Of a stretch of DNA of 35,278 nucleotides, positions 14,001-22,192 are shown one piece after another. Origin of the DNA: Omnitrophica WOR_2 bacterium RIFOXYA2_FULL_38_17 (GTDB taxonomy: Bacteria; Omnitrophota; Gorgyraeia; Zapsychrales; Zapsychraceae); the NCBI GenBank assembly GCA_001805965.1, contig MHHG01000049.1, positions 1 to 35,278 on the forward strand. The letters run 5' to 3'. How positions within the stretch are numbered: position 1 is the first letter of the stretch; every line of letters starts with the position of its first letter. Both the position numbers and the translations under genes were made by a program. Below the pieces are notes generated by a model. That model had not been told where the DNA came from. It saw only the letters and a list, made by a program, of their open reading frames with translations, and did not search any database.

Positions 14001-16190
14001 TTATTTCATATATGCTGGCTTGGGGAACATTTTAACGCTCATAACACTTTTAAAAATCTTTTCTATGTCCAAATGCGGCAATATGTTCGTGTAATTATCA
14101 GTCCATACTCTTATGTCTTTAAAATCATTTTTGTCTAATTCTTCCCAATTAAAAACTGATCTTAACTGATTTGCTGTCTCATCATTCCAAGTCACAGCAA
14201 CCCACTCTGCAAAGAACCTTCCTGTCGTTATATCCACATCAGTTTTATAAAGAACTTTTGCCCCTAACGAAAATGCTGTGCTAACTAAAGGATCAACAAC
14301 ATTAATATATTGATTAGTCGCATGAAAAACAATAACACCATTCTCTGCCAAATTGTTTCTAAAAACATTGATGCCTTCTTTTGTTAATAAATGCGTCGGA
14401 ATTGAATCTCCGCTAAACGCATCAACTACTATCAGTTGGTACCCCTTATTATCCACTGACTCAAAAGATTTCCTTGCATCACCAACGTAATATTTGATAT
14501 TTCCATGAGCAATATTTAAAAATACAAAATATTTCTTTGCTACTTCAATAATATCTTTATCTAATTCATAAAAATCCAGGGATTGGTCCTTATTTGTATA
14601 AGTAGCCAATGAACCGGTTCCCAAGCCAATAATCGCTATTTTCCTTAGTTGATTCACTGATAGCAACAACTTCACCACAGGTGATCTTGGATTATAATAT
14701 GCTATCGGGACCTGTCTTCCTTTGGCATCTAAAGCTTGTGCTCCATGGATCGTTTTGCCGTTCAACATAAACCTTGCCTGACCTATATCAAGAACCCTAA
14801 TAATCCCATAATAATTCCTCATTTGATAAATGCAGTTTCCTTTAAGCCAGTTCATCTCAATATTGTTTGCGAGAATGATTAGAACAGATAAAGCAATCGA
14901 AAGCCCAAAAGCACGTTTTTTCAATGCAAAAAATATTACCCATACAACACCCAGCAACAACAAGATGCCCCAATATTGGAACTTTAATAAAAATATGCGG
15001 CCGCTATACAATAATAAAGCCAAAGCAAACACCCAAACCAAAACACCGAAAGGCACAGCATAATCTTTCTTTGATATATTAATTGCTAGACACAACATGA
15101 ACAGGCCTATTAAAAATTCCAGATGGCTATTCGCAAAAACTGGAACTATCCATGTAGCAAAGAGGCCTCCCAGAAATCCAGCAAAAGACATTATCAAATA
15201 AAAGTAAGTAAGCCCCCGGATATCTTTGGGCCTTGAAAGATAAAGCCTGCTTTGACAGGTCATACAAATGAAGAATAAAAACACTAATGAAGCTAATCCA
15301 ACGATAAGGACCGGAAAGGCTTTTGCCGAAACAACAAAATAAAATAAAACCCCAAAGCCAATGTTTAAATAAGCATACTTATCAATAAATTTTGGAAAAA
15401 AAGGCCTTTCTTTAAAATTCAATACAAAAGAAAGTAAATATATCGCCAGCGGCAATATCCACAAGAACGGCATTGGGGCAATTTCCAAAACCAGAACATT
15501 TGTAACCGATAAGAATAAAATGACTGCCGCTGCAGAATACAAACACCACTCAATAATAACTCTCTTACTGATAGCAATCGCCCTTGTATGATCAACAACT
15601 TCCTTTTCAATCTTGATCACAATGAATACGATCAATTGAAAGACAGCAAGCGCCACATAACCTATTCTCCAAATATTAACCTGAAAACTTAAATCATAAT
15701 AATTCTCAAAAATAAATGGATATGTCATCAATGCCAAAAACGAACCAAAATTAGATATCCCAAAAAGAATATAAGGATTATTCTTTTGCGGCAATTTAGA
15801 ATTTGCAACCCATGACTGCGTCACGATACTTATTGTTGACAGAACAAAAAACACCGGTCCGATGGTCACAAGCAGCTTCAGGAAGACATCAATAACAATT
15901 GGAAGATTTGTGAGTGAATACCTTAAAGGTAAGCTCCTACCAGGAAAGAACAGGAACGAAGAGGCTATAATCGCCAAGTGAAGAAATCTGTATCTTGTTA
16001 TTCCTAGCCATCTGATCACAAAATGGGAGAATGCATAACCGGCAAACAAAGCTGCCTGAAAAAAAACAATACATGCTCCCCAGACAAAATAGCTACCGCC
16101 ATAATTCGGGAGAAAGATCTTCCCAATTATTAATTCGATCTGAAACAACAGAAACGCTGAGATGAAAACAACAAAATATAATAAATACAT
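14001..16190 (-). CDS. Fused MFS-like membrane domain / spermidine synthase-like methyltransferase fold
   Basis: The N-terminal two-thirds (about 1-440) consists of many hydrophobic segments, beginning with the family-typical QIELIIGKIFLPNYGG and FFQAALFAGYAFSH. The C-terminal third (about 510-690) is a Rossmann domain related to spermidine synthase: AIIGLGTGSLA near 520 (nucleotide-binding glycines), DFYELDKDII, VGDARKSF and VVDAFSGDSIPTHLLT. Aminopropyl transfer has not been shown for such fusions, so the reaction is uncertain. Length (729) fits other fused MFS/spermidine-synthase-like proteins. It lies 122 nt downstream of the FecR-subtilase gene and may share its transcript. Confidence 0.88.
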   Translation of the reverse strand: MYLLYFVVFISAFLLFQIELIIGKIFLPNYGGSYFVWGACIVFFQAALFAGYAFSHFVIRWLGITRYRFLHLAIIASSFLFFPGRSLPLRYSLTNLPIVIDVFLKLLVTIGPVFFVLSTISIVTQSWVANSKLPQKNNPYILFGISNFGSFLALMTYPFIFENYYDLSFQVNIWRIGYVALAVFQLIVFIVIKIEKEVVDHTRAIAISKRVIIEWCLYSAAAVILFLSVTNVLVLEIAPMPFLWILPLAIYLLSFVLNFKERPFFPKFIDKYAYLNIGFGVLFYFVVSAKAFPVLIVGLASLVFLFFICMTCQSRLYLSRPKDIRGLTYFYLIMSFAGFLGGLFATWIVPVFANSHLEFLIGLFMLCLAINISKKDYAVPFGVLVWVFALALLLYSGRIFLLKFQYWGILLLLGVVWVIFFALKKRAFGLSIALSVLIILANNIEMNWLKGNCIYQMRNYYGIIRVLDIGQARFMLNGKTIHGAQALDAKGRQVPIAYYNPRSPVVKLLLSVNQLRKIAIIGLGTGSLATYTNKDQSLDFYELDKDIIEVAKKYFVFLNIAHGNIKYYVGDARKSFESVDNKGYQLIVVDAFSGDSIPTHLLTKEGINVFRNNLAENGVIVFHATNQYINVVDPLVSTAFSLGAKVLYKTDVDITTGRFFAEWVAVTWNDETANQLRSVFNWEELDKNDFKDIRVWTDNYTNILPHLDIEKIFKSVMSVKMFPKPAYMK

Positions 16191-16312
16191 ATTGAATGAT
16201 ACCTAAAGCGACCAGGCAGATGTTAGTGCTTCTTTCTATTATGAGGCCCAAGAACAAATAATGTGCTAATTCTATTATATCCATCATGTGATTACAATGA
16301 ATATTAAATTTA

Positions 16313-19300
16313 TTATCTCGTCAATAAAAGCATTTTGGCATATACATCCTTACCATTATTATCAATAACTTTAAGCCTAAGAACCCAATCCTGGCTTCCT
16401 CTGAAATTTTCCTGATCAATTCTTGTGATCCATTGATTATCAGCTGGTTTGGTAAAAGGCCCGGCAACTGTTCTAAAGCTCTTAGCAAATTTACCTTTAC
16501 CAACTTCAATAACAAATTCTTTAAATGCTCCTCGCACAGTCGCAAAAACATCAACCGATTCGAGGTCCTTTTCCTTATTCAGATTCTTCCTCACTTCTAT
16601 TAATTTAACGATCAAAAAGTTCTTTTGATCCACGGCACGCAAAGCTGCAGTTGCGTTTAACATCCCTGCGCCTGTCAGATCATCCCAACCTTTTTCATCC
16701 ATATCAACTGCTGTTGAATATAATATATCTGCGATCTCAACATCAGTAAGATCAGGATTCTTGACAAGCATTAACGATACAGTTGCTGCAACCATTGGCG
16801 CAGAAAAAGATGTTCCGGATTGCCTGAAATAAAGCCTTTCTAGGCTTTCTTCCCCAAAGGCCCTTTTACTGAATGAATCAATAGACCTTAACGAATATAT
16901 CTCTTCGCCTGGAGCCATGATCGCATTGTTAGGCCCATAGCTTGAGATCGTGCTCCTTAAGTTATCATAATCTGAAGCCCCTACTACAAAAGCCCTGTGT
17001 GCTGAAGCCGGCCCAACATTTCCCATATAATCCCCTGTATTACCGCTGGCAACAGCTACAAACACATTGTTCTCATGCGCATAATTGATCGCCGCTTGTT
17101 CAAGCTGGGATCTCCCCTGTCCACCAAGACTTAGGTTTATGACCCGTGCACCTTGATCAACCGCATACCGAATGGCCCGGTAAATATTCAAACTTAAAGC
17201 CTCGCTTTCTTCCGGAGCAACTTTTAAAGGCATTATTATAGCCCCTGGATTAATTCCCGCGATACCAATTCCATTGTCAGTCTTTGCAGCAATAATCCCG
17301 GCAACAAAAGTCCCATGGCCTTTAAGATCCCTCAGGTCATTATTATTGTCAATGAAATTCCAGCCGTGAACATCATCAATATAACCGTTTGAATCATCAT
17401 CTATTCCATTATCCGGAATCTCAGCCATGTTTGTCCAAATGTATTGCGGAGAATCAGGATGTGTCATGTCCAAGCCTGAATCAATTACAGCTATAACAAC
17501 ATTCAGATCTTTTCCGTCAACAATGTTCCAGGCAGAATTTGGGTCCGATCTTAGGGTGTAACCAACATACTTTATACCCCACTGATCTTCTAATTCCAGG
17601 CCCTTCTTCTTAGCCGGTGTCCCGACAGAAACGCTTCCGAAACCGCCAGTATTGCTGATACCGAATGATCCGCCAATGTTTGTACTGCTCCCAAGAATAC
17701 CCAAGAGTTTTTGCTTTTCCTCTTTTTTCTTGAAATAAAGTGGATCATTTGGGTTTAACCTTTCTTCAACAATATCTTTCTTTTTGTTTCTCTTTTCTTT
17801 TACAGCTCTTTCCTTTATAGCACTCTTAAAATCCTGTTCAGATGGTCTTGATGTCGCAAGTTCACTTACTAACGTACTTGCTGGCTTTTTGATAAATCCC
17901 TGAGGAGTCATGCTTTTCAAAGATTCAAATTTCTGATACGCACTTTCCGCTTTTTCCAAAGCATCAATAATACGCTGGGGATCATTGATCAATTCCTTCT
18001 TTGGTATATTTTCTACTAATGCCCCAGTCCCATCAAAGACTGCAAGAGAATCTTCCCCCTGTGTTTGGCCACAGGCAAGAATAGGTCCGTCGATATTTAT
18101 TCCCTTGCTTTCATCCAAGCCATACTCGCCTGACCCACCTCCAGAAGGTAAGGACGCTGGTACAGATTGCGAAGATTCCTTAGATGAAAACTCTTTAAAA
18201 CATTCGTCATTGTAGCGTGACTGTTTATTGCCTAGTCTTTCGCTTATCAGTCCTGAAATATCTTTTACATTACCTACGGTAAAACCACCTTCCTCTGAAT
18301 CTGAAAGTCTTTGCAACTCTTGCAATTGTTTATTATCAACTTTTGCCAAAACCATAATAGATTTCGGACTAAACCCAGTTAGCCCTGTAAAATCAATATT
18401 GTTCTTTAGGACATACCTGCCGCGAGGAGTTTCAATGATAATGATCGCATAAGTAATCTCGACCTTCTTTACATCCATACACATATGACAAGGTCCTCTT
18501 CGGCTGATACAAAGCTGCTTACTAGTACAAGTCCCATGGCAAGCACCCGGTTTGCCAAGATCTGGGCAACCACTTAAACCAGTAGTCACTTGACACCAAT
18601 GACATTTTGTCCCATCGTAATCAAACTCTTTACATTCTGCAGAACTATCACAAGCCCCTGGCGTACAAGGTCCATCCTGCTGCTGCATATCATAACATCT
18701 GACCTGATCCTCTGCTGGCTCGCAAACATGACACTGTCCCGGACGGTCACTGCACGACTGGTCCTCTTTGCATGTGCCTGGACACCCGCCGTCAAAAAAG
18801 CCATCACGAATACAATCTGTCAAGCCAGCATGGTTAAGCAATTCCCCCTTGATCTTTTTCCAGCGGTCAATTGCTTCCGGCGATAGTCCCTCAGGGGCAC
18901 CAGGGGATTTAAACCTGCCGACATATGTCTTTGTCCCGCCGGTTAATGTAATCTCTCCGAGAAGTTTTTTATTTTGATCAAAGCCCTTTACATAAATATT
19001 GTTCACGTAAACAGCCGCCTCATCCCCGTCATTCATGCTATTTACACTAAAACCGGTCCCTCTTACCCCTACAATAGAACTGGGCGTGCTTACTTCATAA
19101 TTAATACCCTGCAGAGCTCCCTCTATATTGACATAAAGTTTCCCCTGAGACAGATCCAGCTTAGTTATCTCGCCGGGGACCGTAGAATTCAAGATTACCA
19201 GCGTCTTCTCTTCAACCCGTATCAGATTCTTCTTGCCCTCATCAAGCGCGATATCCGCAGTTGAACCCCTTGCAGTCTTGATATTGTCTCCAATCCCCAC

Positions 19301-19462
19301 CTGCTCCCCAGCGCTCCCCTTATGCCAGTCTTTATCTCCTTCATGCTTTACCTGCACACCTCCTTCTAGGTAAACGATCTCCCCTGCCTGCAGAAACGAA
19401 ACAAATCCCGTTACTCCAAACATCACCATTATTAAAGCCAAAAACACCATATGCTTATTCAT
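16313..19462 (-). CDS. FecR-domain / Cys-rich / subtilisin-like (S8) secreted protease
   Basis: The protein has 1049 residues. A signal peptide (to about 26) leads to a FecR domain (about 27-165), with a GDNIKTARGSTADIALDEG-like core and STPSSIVGVRGTGF. Next come three six-cysteine modules (about 217-328) of pattern C-x8/9-C-x3/4-C-x5-C-x6/9-C-x2-C, each ending CHxC. A linker rich in Lys/Glu follows (about 460-600). A complete S8 domain is next, with Asp661 (AVIDSGLD), His716 (KGHGTFVAG) and Ser885 (SGTSFSAP), then a C-terminal beta domain. All catalytic residues are present, so it is probably an active extracytoplasmic protease. The ATG at 19462 overlaps the stop of a 59-residue gene and has GGAGG 6 nt upstream. 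The combination of FecR and a subtilase is unusual. Confidence 0.92.
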   Translation of the reverse strand: MNKHMVFLALIMVMFGVTGFVSFLQAGEIVYLEGGVQVKHEGDKDWHKGSAGEQVGIGDNIKTARGSTADIALDEGKKNLIRVEEKTLVILNSTVPGEITKLDLSQGKLYVNIEGALQGINYEVSTPSSIVGVRGTGFSVNSMNDGDEAAVYVNNIYVKGFDQNKKLLGEITLTGGTKTYVGRFKSPGAPEGLSPEAIDRWKKIKGELLNHAGLTDCIRDGFFDGGCPGTCKEDQSCSDRPGQCHVCEPAEDQVRCYDMQQQDGPCTPGACDSSAECKEFDYDGTKCHWCQVTTGLSGCPDLGKPGACHGTCTSKQLCISRRGPCHMCMDVKKVEITYAIIIIETPRGRYVLKNNIDFTGLTGFSPKSIMVLAKVDNKQLQELQRLSDSEEGGFTVGNVKDISGLISERLGNKQSRYNDECFKEFSSKESSQSVPASLPSGGGSGEYGLDESKGINIDGPILACGQTQGEDSLAVFDGTGALVENIPKKELINDPQRIIDALEKAESAYQKFESLKSMTPQGFIKKPASTLVSELATSRPSEQDFKSAIKERAVKEKRNKKKDIVEERLNPNDPLYFKKKEEKQKLLGILGSSTNIGGSFGISNTGGFGSVSVGTPAKKKGLELEDQWGIKYVGYTLRSDPNSAWNIVDGKDLNVVIAVIDSGLDMTHPDSPQYIWTNMAEIPDNGIDDDSNGYIDDVHGWNFIDNNNDLRDLKGHGTFVAGIIAAKTDNGIGIAGINPGAIIMPLKVAPEESEALSLNIYRAIRYAVDQGARVINLSLGGQGRSQLEQAAINYAHENNVFVAVASGNTGDYMGNVGPASAHRAFVVGASDYDNLRSTISSYGPNNAIMAPGEEIYSLRSIDSFSKRAFGEESLERLYFRQSGTSFSAPMVAATVSLMLVKNPDLTDVEIADILYSTAVDMDEKGWDDLTGAGMLNATAALRAVDQKNFLIVKLIEVRKNLNKEKDLESVDVFATVRGAFKEFVIEVGKGKFAKSFRTVAGPFTKPADNQWITRIDQENFRGSQDWVLRLKVIDNNGKDVYAKMLLLTR

Positions 19463-19638
19463 AATACTCCTCCTGGGATAAAGTCATCACCCTCACATAT
19501 TACTTTAACATCTTCTAGCTCCAGACACTCATGACATAATATTACATCGATATCCTTTTTAAAAGAATACTGCTTCTTCTTACATTTTCCCGGACAATAA
19601 CTGAGAATCATACCTTGCTCTTCACGCGTTACTAACAT
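19459..19638 (-). CDS. 59-residue Cys-rich protein coupled to the subtilase
   Basis: ATG 19638 follows AGGTG and the frame ends in TGA at 19459-19461, sharing ATGA with the subtilase start. The protein contains C15-PGK-C19 and C35-HE-C38 plus C48: a CxxxC...CxxC arrangement typical of small zinc-binding folds. There is no signal peptide. The CPGxC and CHxC elements echo those in the Cys modules of the neighbouring protease (CPGTC, CHVC). No named family is recognised. Translational coupling and the ribosome site make it a likely real gene despite its size. Confidence 0.68.
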   Translation of the reverse strand: MLVTREEQGMILSYCPGKCKKKQYSFKKDIDVILCHECLELEDVKVICEGDDFIPGGVL

Positions 19639-19643
19639 TTCAC

Positions 19644-19766
19644 CTATCTTTTATCTGCAAAAGCAACAGACATAAAAAAACCTGCGCCAACTGCACAGGT
19701 TATGAGAATTATTGTTAATGATAATGAAATACAGCAAAACAACTTCTTAAAAGAATTAACTGACAT
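19644..19766 (-). CDS. About 40-residue single-helix membrane or exported peptide
   Basis: ATG 19766 (or 19769; ATGATG) has AGGAG 5 nt upstream of the second ATG, and the frame ends in TAG at 19644-19646, 5 nt before the next start. The peptide has a short polar N-terminus (MSVNSFKK), a hydrophobic stretch of about 25 residues and the ending AFADKR. It could be a membrane peptide or a signal-like segment with cleavage after AFA. A terminator-like hairpin overlaps its coding sequence, which weakens confidence. It would form a three-gene unit with the Cys-rich protein and the protease. Confidence 0.5.
   Translation of the reverse strand: MSVNSFKKLFCCISLSLTIILITCAVGAGFFMSVAFADKR
19674..19700 (-). 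terminator. Terminator-like hairpin with T-run
   Basis: On the minus strand ACCTGTGC pairs with GCGCAGGT (8 bp with one G-U, 5-nt loop) and runs into seven T. It may terminate the long purine-to-20581 operon, or act as an attenuator ahead of the Cys-rich/subtilase genes. It lies inside the 40-residue frame. Confidence 0.55.
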
Positions 19767-19867
19767 CATTTCTCCTAATTAAGTTAAGTTTTTATAGCTT
19801 TCAATCATTCGTAAACTATTGGCAGGAAACATTCTTTGCACCTCGGTAAATCGCGGACACGGAAAGT

Positions 19868-19896
19868 AGATTACATCAATATCGTTAAATGGTCAA
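19868..19896 (-). promoter_or_regulatory. Candidate promoter upstream of the small-gene/subtilase unit
   Basis: On the minus strand TTGACC (19896-19891), 17 bp, TAATCT (19873-19868). The -35 is good and the -10 poor. It would give a leader of about 95 nt before the 40-residue frame. Confidence 0.3.
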
Positions 19897-19978
19897 ATAA
19901 AAAAGTCATGCTGTCATCCAAAAGCAAGTTATTTGCATGAATATAAATATTTTAAGCCTGTACAACCCTGCAAAATCT

Positions 19979-20581
19979 TCAGCCTATTTGGGTTACTTTT
20001 TGAACAACAGCTACTCCGGCTTCAATAAATTGCCCTAAATCATTATCTATTTTTAACTTTGAAGGAACGCTAAGCAAAATAATACTTCTATTAATCTTAA
20101 GCCTCATGTTAAGCCGTGATAAGATTAGAAGTTTTTCTTTAACACTTAATGATAAAATATCCCTAACCAGTATCTCATCTCTTCCTTGAATAATAAAAAT
20201 CTCATCAAACTCAGGGTCATCAACAATAATATCCTGCATCCCAAAGGTTTTCCCCAATTTACTGAAAAATCCTTCTTTGTAAACTGTCAGATTGATATTT
20301 CTTATTGAAGAAAACCTATATCTAAGATGTGTATATGGAGGAGAGTTCCTGCTTCCGGGGGTCGAATAAACAATAATTTTTTGATCAATGTAAGGAATAA
20401 CAAGCCTCGGGGAAAAATGATAGAACTTTTCTTCGACGTATCCGCCTCTTTTTTCTGCCTGCCTCTGAAAAATCTCTCTCGTCTTTTTAGATCCCAGCTT
20501 GGTCATTGAAAAGATAAAAACAGAAATAACAGCAATAAAAATAAAAGGCAGCACTAATGGCAACGTTAGATTAATTTGCAT
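19979..20581 (-). CDS. Membrane-anchored protein of unknown function
   Basis: The 200-residue protein has one N-terminal transmembrane helix (LPLVLPFIFIAVISVFIFSM). A cytoplasmic-type domain follows, beginning KKTREIFQRQAEKRGGYVEE and including VYSTPGSRNSPPYTHLRYRF. I do not recognise the family. The ATG has an AAAGGAG site. It starts 22 nt after the nitroreductase stop and is the last gene of the long co-directional run. Confidence 0.7.
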   Translation of the reverse strand: MQINLTLPLVLPFIFIAVISVFIFSMTKLGSKKTREIFQRQAEKRGGYVEEKFYHFSPRLVIPYIDQKIIVYSTPGSRNSPPYTHLRYRFSSIRNINLTVYKEGFFSKLGKTFGMQDIIVDDPEFDEIFIIQGRDEILVRDILSLSVKEKLLILSRLNMRLKINRSIILLSVPSKLKIDNDLGQFIEAGVAVVQKVTQIG

Positions 20582-20603
20582 AAAATCCTCTCCTTTTTAA
20601 AAA

Positions 20604-21245
20604 CTACTCTGAATATCCTACGGGTTGAGAAAAGATGATCTTTTGGGTTTCCTTTAATCCAAGCTTTGCGCTTAGTGTTGGCTTATCGATCATTCCAATA
20701 ACAACCGTAGCTAAGCCTTCTGATGCGCAAAAAAGATATACATTTTGACTGATAAATCCTGTATCTGCTGATGCCAGTATTTCTTTAGTATCATCATCCA
20801 TCACCGGAGAAAGCATCTTTGAATAATCAGCAACGTAAATAAGACCTAATGCTGCATTTTTCGTGTATTCTTGTATACCAATAATATTCCTGATATCTTC
20901 ATTTAAGACTGGGGTCAAAACCTTGTTTTCAGGCTCATAAATAAAAACCCCCTCTTTCATGACAACATAAACATCAATTTCTCTGTAATTCAGTGCCGAT
21001 GGCGCAGTTCGCTTTCCATCTTCTCGATTAGCACCAAATGCTGCCCACAACAAATTGGAAAGTACTTCTTTAGTAAGTTGCCTATCGCCAAAACTGCGCG
21101 TACTCTTTCTTTCCTTCAACGCTTCCATCAGCAATTTTCCACTTTTTAAATCTGGGTCAAGAAGATTGATCGGCCCTTGTGCTATCGCTAAAGTACAGCA
21201 AACAACCATAAACAATACGACAAACAAGGTGAATGATCTTTTCAT
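20604..21245 (-). CDS. Exported nitroreductase-family protein (SagB-like)
   Basis: A signal peptide (cleavage probably after AIA, residue 22) is followed by a nitroreductase fold of about 190 residues: LKERKSTRSFGDRQLTKEVLSNLLWAAFGANR (FMN-binding opening), TAPSALNYREIDVYVV, then DTGFISQNVYLFCASEGLATVVIG and a closing QPVGYSE. These resemble SagB-type FMN oxidoreductases. Most nitroreductases are cytoplasmic, so a signal peptide is unusual. The substrate is unknown. The start is 1 nt after the macro-Nudix stop, with AAAGGAG upstream, so co-translation is certain in practice. Confidence 0.88.
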   Translation of the reverse strand: MKRSFTLFVVLFMVVCCTLAIAQGPINLLDPDLKSGKLLMEALKERKSTRSFGDRQLTKEVLSNLLWAAFGANREDGKRTAPSALNYREIDVYVVMKEGVFIYEPENKVLTPVLNEDIRNIIGIQEYTKNAALGLIYVADYSKMLSPVMDDDTKEILASADTGFISQNVYLFCASEGLATVVIGMIDKPTLSAKLGLKETQKIIFSQPVGYSE

Positions 21246-21246
21246 C

Positions 21247-22191
21247 TTAATAGGCTCCTTTTTCTTTCATAACAAGATAATCCCGGATAACCTCTTTGTG
21301 GTCAAATGCATACTCGCCTTTTAGCAAGTCCTCATGTTTTAAAACTCTCAATCCCTTGGCATCATCTCCGAACTGAGGGACACCAACGCCTTTAGCTACA
21401 AACACAGTGCTGACAGTGTGAAACCTCGGGTCCCTATCAGGCTGGGAATACGTGTGGAATTGATAAAGTTCGTCAAGCTCAAGACCTGTCTCTTCCCTTG
21501 CTTCTCTGATCGCTGCCTCTTCAATACTTTCGCCTACATCAACAAAACCTCCTGGAAGAGCCCAGCCGTAAGGAGGATTTGAGCGCTCAATGATAACAAC
21601 CCCTTCGGGCAATTCAATTATTATGTCAACTGTGACATAAGGGCCATCACCCAAAGAATCCTGTATGTGGTTAACGTAGCCTGTAACCGTTTTATCAAAA
21701 GTGTTAAAAGCATTTTCATCGTAAAGGCAGAAGATGACTTTCTTTAAGCTCGTTGCAGAATATTTGACATGCTTGAGGATCTCCTGTGTCATTATTTTGG
21801 CTGAGCCTACCAGAGGAAAATGTCCGACACCACAACCCAATGCGCAAAAAGCGATCGATTCAATCTTTAGTTCTTCCGCACACTTTAATGCGCTTGCAAC
21901 TGAAGCACGTATCTTCTTTTCATCAGTTTTAAAATCCATTCCCATTGTTGCTGCATGGATAACATACTTAGCATTGAGCCCTCCCGCAGAAGTCCAAAGT
22001 GCTCCGCCTATTTCAACAGGGCCTTTTTTGATCGCTTCATCTTCGATTGATCTTCCTCCCTTTTTTCTGATCACGCCAGCAACACCTCCGCCCATTTCCA
22101 TTTTATTGTTCGCTGCATTTACGATCGCATCAACCTTAAGATCAGTAATATCCGCCTTGATTATTGAAAGCTCTGTATTCTTTATTTTCAT
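21247..22191 (-). CDS. Macrodomain-Nudix fusion protein (ADP-ribose metabolism)
   Basis: Residues 1-170 form a macrodomain (DAIVNAANNK near 21-30, MGGGVAGVI near 33-41, ALGCGVGHF near 117-125), which binds ADP-ribose and often deacetylates O-acetyl-ADP-ribose. Residues 185-310 form a Nudix hydrolase with a perfect Nudix box at 215-237 (G-x5-E-x7-REAREETGL). A macro and a Nudix activity in one chain would convert ADP-ribose derivatives to AMP and ribose 5-phosphate; this is inferred. The ATG lies 1 nt after the CCA-enzyme stop with AGGGAG upstream. Confidence 0.92.
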   Translation of the reverse strand: MKIKNTELSIIKADITDLKVDAIVNAANNKMEMGGGVAGVIRKKGGRSIEDEAIKKGPVEIGGALWTSAGGLNAKYVIHAATMGMDFKTDEKKIRASVASALKCAEELKIESIAFCALGCGVGHFPLVGSAKIMTQEILKHVKYSATSLKKVIFCLYDENAFNTFDKTVTGYVNHIQDSLGDGPYVTVDIIIELPEGVVIIERSNPPYGWALPGGFVDVGESIEEAAIREAREETGLELDELYQFHTYSQPDRDPRFHTVSTVFVAKGVGVPQFGDDAKGLRVLKHEDLLKGEYAFDHKEVIRDYLVMKEKGAY

Positions 22192-22192
22192 T

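Noticed and set aside
19770..19978. Cyclic-di-GMP riboswitch suggested by GGTGCAAAG
   Set aside because: The rest of the GEMM core and its receptor helix are missing.
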